Shown: piece after piece, positions 54,875 through 64,000 of the stretch
Layout of the letters: each line of letters begins with the position of its first letter
Position numbering within the stretch: position 1 is the stretch's first letter
Assembly: GCA_013399695.1 (NCBI GenBank)
Contig: VXAU01000197.1
Span: forward strand, 77,651 to 141,650
Reading direction: 5' to 3'
DNA length: 64,000 bases
Origin: Formicarius rufipectus
Lineage: Eukaryota; Chordata; Aves; Passeriformes; Formicariidae
The notes under the pieces: generated by a model
Seen by the model: only the letters and a program-made list of their open reading frames with translations
Databases searched by the model: none
What the model was told of the DNA's origin: nothing
Position numbers and translations under genes: made by a program

Positions 54875-57800
54875 CTTTTATTATTACTGGTATGCAGAGT
54901 GTTTTTTAATGTTTGACAGCTGGAGAAAGAAGTATTTTGTGCATTCAAACTTTTAGCACAAAGCTGCTGTTTTTCATTCTGCCTTTGTCTTTTATTCTGG
55001 CTGATGCAAATCAACGAAAGACAGAACTGATTAAATTACATTTGTTTACTTCTTCCTTGATGATAATAAGACACAGCCTGCCTTCTATAAAAGACAGAAA
55101 TGGAGGATGTGACCCTTTCTACAGTATTTCTAGAAAGGCTTTTTCTCCCCCCTTACAATATAAAGGCATTTATTTGTTTCTAATGTCTTGATTTACCAGA
55201 TAATGTGCACTTCCTAACGTGTGTGGAACAAGAATAGAGCAATGAGGGACAGTTAGCAACAAATTCCATTTGGAAAGCTTCTATCTTGTTATTTTTATTA
55301 ATTCAACAGCATAAATGATCAGACCACATCACAAAACAAACACAGCAAGATACTCCTGTCCTTCACAGCAGGGCAGTTTCTGATCACTGCACAAAGCAGA
55401 GCCCTCCATCGAAGCATTGTGTCTGTACACCCACTGGGTCCTGCCTTCAGGGCACTGGTGCTACTGGAGAGAACTGAGTGCTGAGGGGCAGAAATAGGAT
55501 CCCCAGGATTGTTTTGGTGAGCAATGCGCATGTCTTGGCGATTGTGTAAGACTTTTTTTTTTTTTTTGGTTGAACTCTTGTCCTGAGAAAGGAGGCCTGC
55601 ATTTGTCTGTCTGGCCTGTGCAGTGTGTTTCCAAGGAAAAAGACCTTGGATCAGGAGGACATTTCCAGGGGAAAACAGCTGCCTGTGAGTGGGTAGGACA
55701 AAGCCACCAGGAGCACGGAGAATTGCAGCAGAAAGACTTTGGGAAGGGAAAATGGCAGAAAGGGAAGAGGCAGAGGATGAGCAGAAAGAAAGTGGTGATG
55801 AAGTAGCTACAAAACTGCCTTTATGATTCTTTTTTCCTGCATTTTTCAGGAACAGAGAGAAGTGCAGCAAAGGCAAGAGAAATGCCTGAAAGCTTCTCAG
55901 CAGTGCAGTCAAACCTCTCTGTTCTACAGCTGAAACTCGTCTTAGGGAGTGATATCACCTGGCAGCTGAGCCAAATCCAAAGGACTGCTGGTATCAAAAT
56001 GATGCTTGTGCTTACAGCCCTGCTGCTTTCTTTGAACAGGTCTGGTGCTTGTCTGGCTCTTTAATGAGCTCATGCAGCTCAGTAAACTGCAAGAAAATGA
56101 ATTCAGTAAAAAATATACTAGCGCAGGAAAGGAGAAGAATTGGACACTGTGGGAATGGAGACTGGAACTGCAACGAGTGGGAGAGGTACAAACACCAGAT
56201 TTTTGCTGCTGTTTTGGGGTCTTCTGGGGGGTGCCTCACTGCTGTTTGATGCCTAACCTGCCACTTCACCTCCCAGGTGGGGCTTCCCTCTAAAGGGCAC
56301 AGGTTGACCAGGGAGGGTGACTGGATGGGTGAAGGAAGGTCACCCAGCAGCACCAGCCCACACAGCAGGGCAAGGACTTAGTCGGACTGCAGAAGCCCAG
56401 GAGGATGTTGGCACAGGGAAGAGTCCTGAAGAGGAACCAAGGAGGAAAGAGGACACGTGCAGAGTAACCACAGAAGGTTGTTCCTCAAGTGCTGGAAAAA
56501 TGCTTGAACACAGGATGATGGTCCCATCTTCCTGATTTAGCTCCTAATGGGTTTGTTCCCGTGTACCCATGTAACTGTCCCTGAAGGTGGAGTCTTGTTC
56601 ATGCCCCTTATTTAGACATAGATTTCTCTAAATTAGGATTTGATAAAAGGACAGCTGCTGCATTTTTATCATCTGTGATAAGCAGTAGTAAAAGCTGTTC
56701 AGAGTTCATGATGGAAACGTATCCATGCGTTGGCATTTGTCCAGCTGCACTTCACCAAGGTAAATGGGACATCAGAGTGGTGAGCTGCTCCTTTTAATGC
56801 ATTTTCTCTAGACGAGGGTAATTTGCCTCTCTGCAGGAAAGGCCAGCACAGCTCCTGTGCTAATAAACACTCATTTCTCACAGCAGCACATGAGCTTCCC
56901 AGACTCATAAATCCAAGCAACTTGTAGTTGAATAACAATTAAATATCCACGTGCATTTCCATGCCATGGTCTGGTGCACAAGGCATAGGCTAAGTGGCTG
57001 CACGTCTGCTGTCTGCTCCCCCACACGGACTGTTTGGCAGAGAATAATCACTTAATGTTACCCTGCTGCCATTAATGGTAAATGTATAATTGGATGCAGA
57101 GCATCATCCTACAGATATTTTTTCCATATCCTTCAAAAGAGCAGTGTTCTCTCCTGTTCTTTTCTTTAAAGCAGTGCTTATTGTCTTTCTCTTGGGATTT
57201 TCAGGCCAGGGATTCAGTTTGGCTGTTAACATGAGTGGGAAATGAGACATCATATTGAAAAGTTAGTTGAGATGCAGGACGCTGATAGATCCTCACAACA
57301 ATTTTGTGTCACTTGTACAAAACCCAGAGACTTAGTAATGCAGTAAGATAAATGTAGTGCCTCATTACAGTGGATGTATTGCACTTACAAAAGGCATCTC
57401 TTATCATTAGGCTCTTCATATCTGCAGTAATAACCACTATATGTCAGGTAAGACAAGGATAATGTGAGCCAGATAATTTTCCCATTGTTAAAACTTTCAA
57501 AATCCAAAAAGCTACAAATGTCTTAAGTATTAATTCAATTTTGCTAGATATAGTGCTAGTAGCTGGAGGGAACATCTTTCTGAGGTTCAGTCTTTCTCCT
57601 GTTCTCTCTTATAACTCTCACTATAAGTCTGTGTGGCAGAGTTTGAAGTGTTATAGCCATTTAAAGAAGTAAGAATTGTACATAGTCATTACCCATCTTG
57701 AATTTCCCTGCAGCAGGATTTTACCACATGGAACTGCAGTTCAGATGCTTCCATCTTGAACAAACAGGTAAGTCTTATAGTTTGCTCTGAACTCAACAAG

Positions 57801-58749
57801 CCTCCTTCAAAGGTGAAGCTGTAAGAGGCACAAGCCTGTCCCATGTCTCGCTGTTCAGCACTGTTGTTGTACAGGTACCTACCAAAATGCTTATTCCCTA
57901 TGGAAATGGCAGCAACCTTGAATTCCCCCCCACTCCACGTGCCTGTCAGCTGCAGACCAAGTCCCAGCCACGATCACAAGAACATCCTGAATTGGTCACA
58001 ATAATTTGCATTTCCTCGCCAAAGATTTTATCTGCTGGGGGTGCAAATTGCAACATCAGGGTTTGCTGGTGTTGAAAAATCTGCACCTTTCTGCTCCCCA
58101 GCTCTACCTCTTCCAGCATGGTTAATTCATCCAGAAGAATTAACTGAACCAACAAAGCTGTCTAGTGAGAAAGGCCACACAGCGAGACAGCACTGCTGTG
58201 AACATCTGCACAATTTTTGTGTTTGATTAGGAACCTCAGCACTGGCAGACCATTGCTGTAAGAAGCAAATCTTACTTCTGCCATTTTCATACAAGACTCT
58301 GTGCTGCAACTCTGCAGATGTTCATTCTCTGTATCCCCACATTGTTTAAAAAACCGACAAATGATGATACTAAAAATCACATTTGTTCATTCAAACATCT
58401 TGCTGTTTACATAAAAGAAGAATCATGTGCCAGGGTGCAATGACCTAATGAGAGATGCAACATGGCCTTCAGCAGGAGGTGGATGGGGCCCTCAAAATCT
58501 GCTTCTCTCCCTCAAATAGTCCTCTGATACATATAATGAAAACCTTCTTTTGTTTATAATGACAGATGCCACAGGGGTTGTATATTTGGATATTATTTTT
58601 TCTCTAGGAGTGTTTATTAACAAATGCTTGAAAGTTTTATGATGTGGTGAAAACTGTATCTCTCATGATAAACAGGAAGTGCTCAGAGGTATTGCATTAC
58701 CCTGTAATGCAACACAGATTCCAACAGCTTGGCTTTGTTTTGTTTTGTA

Positions 58750-58834
58750 TTTTTTTTCAAAATATGGTGACACCACTTCCTTCAGGAAACCTCTCTTCTC
58801 TGTACAGCCTTTATCTGTCATAGATATGCAAAAT
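58750..58834. repeat. 85-bp direct duplication, copy 1
   Basis: Starts with eight T bases then CAAAATATGGTGACACCACT and ends CATAGATATGCAAAAT. It matches 59576-59660 at 84 of 85 positions (T versus C in GATAYGC). Identity stops abruptly at both ends. Confidence 0.95.
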
Positions 58835-59575
58835 TGCAAAAGAAATGTTTGCTTTAAGGAATGATGATTCATCAGTTTTGGAACATAGAAATGGATGTCT
58901 GTAATGCATATATCTATTAAAAATAAGCAGCACAGACTTTTCGGGCTGTCAGGTCAGTGGATGTGGACAAAGTGCAAGGACAAGAGACTGATGCCTCCCC
59001 TCCCTCCCATGGCACAGGTGCAGCTTAGGGAGCAAGGATGCAGATTCTCCTGCAGGTGCCTGAAGTGTGTCTCAGCCATAAATCTGGAGGTGCCTCTTCT
59101 GCAGTTCCATGTCAGCAAGGCCAGGACCTGCCCAGCAGAGGAGAAGAGGGAATCCTGTTTCCATGTGAGCTGACAGGAAAGCTCAGCAGGGCAGTTTAGT
59201 TTGTATGTGGAACCTTATATCCAGAATCCATGCTGCAGCCTCCAACTTGCTCCTAAAGGCATTCCACACACTTGTCATGTGATGTTGTATCAATAGTGGC
59301 TGAATTTTCAACCCTGGTAACTTTCAGGTGAAAATCTCAGAATGCCATTAGTGTACTGTCCCTTGGCACCCATTCCTGTTCAGCCACTGCCCATTGCTTA
59401 CACTAGATCTAACCCCAGCAGACAGGTGGGATGTGCCTGTGCCACTGGCCACATGTGTACTTGTGATGGATGTCACCCCAGCAGACAGTGATGTCAGGGA
59501 AAACAAGTCCTGGTGAGCTCTTTTCAGAAGGCCTGGCATCATTCCCCAAACTGCTTCTTCATGAAGGGACTTTGG

Positions 59576-59660
59576 TTTTTTTTCAAAATATGGTGACACC
59601 ACTTCCTTCAGGAAACCTCTCTTCTCTGTACAGCCTTTATCTGTCATAGATACGCAAAAT
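59576..59660. repeat. 85-bp direct duplication, copy 2
   Basis: Second copy of the block at 58750, same orientation, 826 bases downstream. Read on the minus strand each copy has an ATG frame MTDKGCTEKRGFLKEVVSPY and ends in eight A bases, so it could be a retroposed fragment or a segmental copy. Confidence 0.95.
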
Positions 59661-62600
59661 GTGGAAAATCCACATTTTCCATATTTCCCTTGTGTGTCTG
59701 TCAAGGGCTTCACTTGCTCAAAACTGGATGCAGTGGGGTCTGGACATCCCCCCTCCAGCTATGACCCTTCTGCTCCCACTGCTCAGCACCACTACCTGGT
59801 CATGTTAATTTTAATTTACATTCCTCCCTGCCATATTCTTTTTTACTCTTTCTTGCATCACCATTTCTCCCCTGTCCTCACATCAGCCAACCTCTTCATC
59901 ACAAATGCTCCCTAAATTTTTTAGCTATGAGCAAGAAGTATTCAAAACGGAGCTACTACAATATCTGGACAACATAAAACCCTAATAATCCTGTTTCTAC
60001 ATGCTTTGACTTCTGCCTCTGCTGGAGGCATCACTTGTCCTGCCTACAGCTGAACAGAGAACAAGTGGGGGAAACAGGTTGCATGGTTTAGTCTTTGTAA
60101 ATAACTAGATTTCTGAGGTTTTGTAATAATTTTATCTCCTTTTTTTCTTTTTATATTTTCTTAGCAATTAATGATACTAGAAATATAGAGATCAAAAGAC
60201 TGATATTAGGTACTAGCTAAATCTTTTTGTAAGAACTCAATAGCCTTGTAGTGCATAAAGCTTTAGGACAAGAAAACAGGGGTCGTGTACCAGGACCTCA
60301 GTGGCAACTCACAAGTCACTGCAACATTCTGTATAAATACTGACTATATGTATGTTCTGTTTTGTCAGTCCTGTAAAATACCTCTTTATCTGGTGATTCA
60401 ATTCTCTTATGATCCCTAGCTTGTTTGCTGAATTTTAAGTCTTGGGCAAGATGAAGCAAGCTCATGAGGAGTAGCTGGTTTTCAAGAGATACAAACTCCA
60501 GATAACCGAGGACAAGTAAAGCACACAACAATATTGAAATCACTCAGAGTTTTATTGCAGCTGACTGAGAAAGAGTATGCTTTGAGGCTGGGAAATTTCC
60601 ATTACTGAACTGCAGGACAGTGCCTGCATGCTGCTGCTACTGCAGATGAAAAATAAAAGCAACTTAATTTTACATAGCAACAAAATGTCAGTATATTAAT
60701 TCCAATTGTTAGAATTAAATAATAAGCTTTTAAGGTTGGTGTAAAAATTGATCCCTTATAGTATATTTAGAGTATAACTGTAAACTGTGTGTTCAAAACA
60801 AAGGAACATAAAAATGACTTGAAATTGCAGCTGTGTTTTCAAATTATATTTGTGAAGAGCAGATCTAACATGATAGATAATACAAGTCATCTCCTACAAC
60901 AGTGACAAGTTCTGACAGTGACAGGAGGATGCCCAGGACAGGATCAAGGCTGTTCCTGACAGTATCATTCTGCAATTAATAATCTTGTGTACTCCCCTTG
61001 GCATGCCCAGAACAACCACAGCAATCTGTTTACTAGTTTTAACTCCGTGCTGTCTAAGCCACCATAAGCCCCCTGCAAGCCCCATCAGAATGTTGGATTG
61101 AGAAAAAGGGAAATACTGGGGGGAAAAGTAAATTTGTTCTGGCATCAGGTACCCAGCAATTTGGGCGAACAGTTGTTTTTTTAACTTTCCAACAGTGTGA
61201 GATTACAGGGAGACCTTCATTTCCACTGAGGTCACTTGATGCTGTCAGAGCAGTGGTCGACACTCAAATGAAAATCTGAAGGGACTTTAGCTCTGTTCAG
61301 TCAAACCCAGGTAGGTGCTGACTAGGAGTTATTAACATCTGGTGCTCTTTCTGAATCCTAGGATAGTTCCCTGTGGATCAGAGCTCATATCTAAGCAATT
61401 TCAGGAACCATCACCATGGTTCCTGAGTGCCTTAGAAGTTAAAATATATCTTCATAAACCATCTTAACATGTCTTATTTCTCTCTCTCGTCACCCCCGCA
61501 CAAAGGCTTAAGGTATTTTTAAATAATCCTGGGAAAACTGTATATACTTAATGCCTGTGTGTTGTTGGGATGATGGGGCGGTTCAGGGGCACACTGATTT
61601 GCTCCAGAAGCAAATGCCCTACTCCTACAGCAGCTCCCACGAAAGCCACAGCTTCGATCTCCCAGACAAAGAATAAAACTAATAGACTGATGCTGATGTG
61701 GGGAGATGTGGCTTCAGTTTTAAATTAGCACAAAAATCTGAAATCCCCAGTAAGGAGTGGCACCGTAGGGCAGCTCTGTGGTGTCTGCCCTTGGCCCCAA
61801 CCCCACCGTGCTGACCCCAGGGCTCGCGGGCCTCCCCAGGATGACACTCACTTTTCACTATTCCCAAACGAAGATGAACAGTTAGAGCAGATACCACGTA
61901 GCAGTACAGGGAATTTCTAGACCCTGATTGTAGGATGAACTCATCCATGTGACTCCTGCACTTGACATGAACATGGAGATAGTCCAAACCATGGCGTATT
62001 TACACTGACTGATTGTGTGGCTTAGCTGGTTCCTAATATACCTGTTGAACTGCAGAGACTGTTTGTGCTCGGACAAACTCTTGTTAGCAATGCTTTGATT
62101 CCTGTCTGAAATAAAAGGGTATTTTTGCCTCCTGCTTCTCATTATCTTCCATCATTTTTCAGTAACTACCATCTCTTCTCCCCCAAAACAGCCCTTTACT
62201 TTGAGCATGGAACTAACAATTTTCTTAAAGCATGTTTATGTTCTTTCCAGAATTGAGGCTTTAGTGTTGGCTTGTTGAGACAAAAGACCCAACATTAAGT
62301 GCAGGTACCGGCAGTGTATTTAAGTGGGTTGAATGGCAACTGATACCCACTCCTGTCTGCTCTCAGCAACAGCAGAGCTTCCCTGAAATATGTGCACCGA
62401 GTCTGTGACAGGAGGAGTTGTTGGGAAAGCATTCCATGGCCTCTGACCGCTTATTTGGGTTTAATTGGATTAGACATATATTTGAACACAGCACTCAAAG
62501 GAGCTGACAGTCTTTCCACAATTTCCCGGCCTGCCTAGTCGGTTTCCTTTTTGATCAGGCACATCCCAGTGCAGGTAGAAAATAATCTAGATACGTGCCA

Positions 62601-63699
62601 GTTTTTAATTAAATTTGCTGTGACAGGCTGTGTTTAAGCTAGAGTCTCTATAATCATTTGTTTTGCATTTGCTGATGACAGATTTATTTATGTATGTAAT
62701 CAGAAGTGTAAGCATAATTTCGCTTTTAGAGTTAAGAGAACCTTTTAAATAATATTTTCCCTGGTTTCAGAAAATTTAAACACTCGCATTTATTACTGTC
62801 TATAATATCTGAGAAAAAGAACGCCGTGTTTCTAAAGTGCAGCGGAACACATCGTGGAAAGGAAAACATTATACAGAAGTAAATATCTCAGAAGCATTAT
62901 CCCACTCAAATACACAAAACCATGAGCTGTAGAATTGAATGTCTGTTAAATACAGAGTGGAGTTTTATCAGATTATGTTGCTCTTCCCTGAGAGCTTTCC
63001 CTCCATCAGCCAAGGCTGGGTGGCACCTGGAGCCCGAGGGAGAGGCCTCAGACACACCTGAATGTGCATCCAAACCCAGTGACTTCCCTCCCGACCTGGT
63101 CAGAAGCCGGCGTGGTGTTTTGGGGTGGAGAGCAAGTGGTAAGACGGGATTGTACAGCTGGAAGCAGCTGTGGATGAAAGTGATGGCTGAGCAAAGGAAG
63201 CTGGGCTGCTGCAGGTGGGGACAGGAGAAAGGGGGATGACAGGAATGACCCTCTGGGTGTTGGGAGGAGCAGGACACGGGCAGGAACAAGACAGACCTGG
63301 AGCAGCAGAGCTGCCCACAGAGATGTCCGTGGTGAAAACAACAGAGACGCAGATCTGAGAGACATGCTGAAAGAAGGAACAGGGCAAAGCGTAACCAGGG
63401 AGAACCTGGGAGCAATGGGACAGCCCTGGAACAGCTTTTGGCTGAGCAGTTACACCGGAATGCACAACCAGGAACTCCTTGTAAAGCCTGGTGGGCAGGG
63501 GTGGTGGGCTGAGGGCACAGTGTGCTGTGATGGCCCGAGCGGAGACACTGCCGGGGGTGTGGGACGGACCCGAGCAGAGCTGAGCCAGAGCCCGCACACC
63601 GGGGCAGCACAGCCAGGCTGGGGCCCCGCTCTGGGGCCCGTGTGTGTGTGACGGGATTACCGGGAATCGCAGGACACACCACCAGAAATGGAGGTGAGG

Positions 63700-64000
63700 T
63701 CTCTGTGTGTAACTTTCGCGAAAAAGGAAAACCAGAAACAATGCGACCCTATGGCAAGGAGCGGCCGAGGTGCGAGACAGGCCACCCCCTCCAGAGTTTA
63801 TTGACGAATATGCTGGAAGCGGCCAACAGGAAAATAACGAGGCTCCGCGTGAAAACAACGCGTGAAAAGAGGCGACGCAGACAGGGGACGCCAGAACCGA
63901 ACTCGCCCGTATCGCAGCCACAGCTCTGGCGTGCGGAGCCCCGCGCTCGGGCATAGCAGCGGCTGTGCGAGCGCCGCCCCTCCCTCGGGCAGGGGGAGGC
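63700..64000. promoter_or_regulatory. CpG-rich edge, possible approach to MAPK1 promoter
   Basis: CpG dinucleotides become frequent from about 63700 (GGAGCGGCCGAGGTGCGAGA, AACGCGTGAAAAGAGGCGAC, GTGCGAGCGCCGCCCC), unlike the preceding 20 kb. In human, MAPK1 follows PPM1F in the same orientation, so this may be the left part of its CpG island. No MAPK1 coding sequence is present in the window. Confidence 0.4.

Larger units (their letters stand above)
44000..63690. other. Gene-poor downstream region
   Basis: Apart from the repeats and motifs listed separately, I see no exon with a recognisable protein, no RNA gene and no CpG island here. Frames of 60-197 codons on both strands lack known domains, and several include low-complexity tracts. 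Confidence 0.6.

Noticed and set aside
63100..63954. A 284-codon minus-strand frame as a protein gene
   Set aside because: The translation is Ser/Pro/Cys-rich without a domain and overlaps another long frame in GC-rich DNA; chance is the simplest reading.
1..64000. CRISPR arrays, operons or phage-like modules
   Set aside because: The window is vertebrate nuclear DNA with spliced genes, and none of the repeats has regular spacers.

Overview
This is vertebrate nuclear DNA, almost certainly from a bird and probably a songbird or close relative. Genes are split into short GT-AG exons, the introns carry CR1 LINE 3' ends typical of birds, and there are two solo LTRs of a kind I associate with passerine endogenous retroviruses. 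Two protein-coding genes are recognised, both on the + strand. No bacterial-type operon, CRISPR array, tRNA or rRNA was seen.

Region 1 (1 to about 12,395) holds TOP3B, DNA topoisomerase III beta. Fifteen exons (803-12356) encode residues 68 to 862 of a protein that aligns without length change to the human 862-residue enzyme. The first 67 codons lie upstream of the window. The TOPRIM acidic motif, the catalytic tyrosine (position 336), the C-terminal cysteine-rich zinc modules and an RGG-type tail are all intact. A polyadenylation signal follows at 12374.

Region 2 (about 12.4-44 kb) holds a short intergenic stretch and then PPM1F (POPX2, a PP2C-family phosphatase). Six exons between 26455 and 35901 encode the conserved part of the protein. 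An N-terminal coding exon can also be recognised at 16192-16319. It sits inside a GC-rich segment, is bounded by single N placeholders on both sides, and follows a pentanucleotide minisatellite. Its start codon and donor site are missing from the sequence. The PPM1F 3' UTR begins at 35902; its end is not certain, with candidate signals at 39492 and 43901.

Region 3 (about 44-64 kb) shows no gene I can support. It holds an LTR, a 9-bp minisatellite with a 35-base gap, A- and T-rich tracts, an old CR1 fragment, an 85-bp near-perfect direct duplication, a SOX-like motif cluster and, at the right edge, rising CpG content. The order TOP3B - PPM1F matches human 22q11.22, where MAPK1 is next in the same orientation, so the CpG-rich right edge may be the approach to the MAPK1 promoter. 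That is inference from gene order only.

The two genes are neighbours but not known to act together: TOP3B is a DNA/RNA topoisomerase, and PPM1F is a Ser/Thr phosphatase acting on CaMKII and PAK. I found no evidence of a novel multi-gene system. The most useful observations are assembly-sensitive: the hidden PPM1F exon, the minisatellite beside it, a tandem splice acceptor, a nested repeat insertion and the 85-bp duplication.
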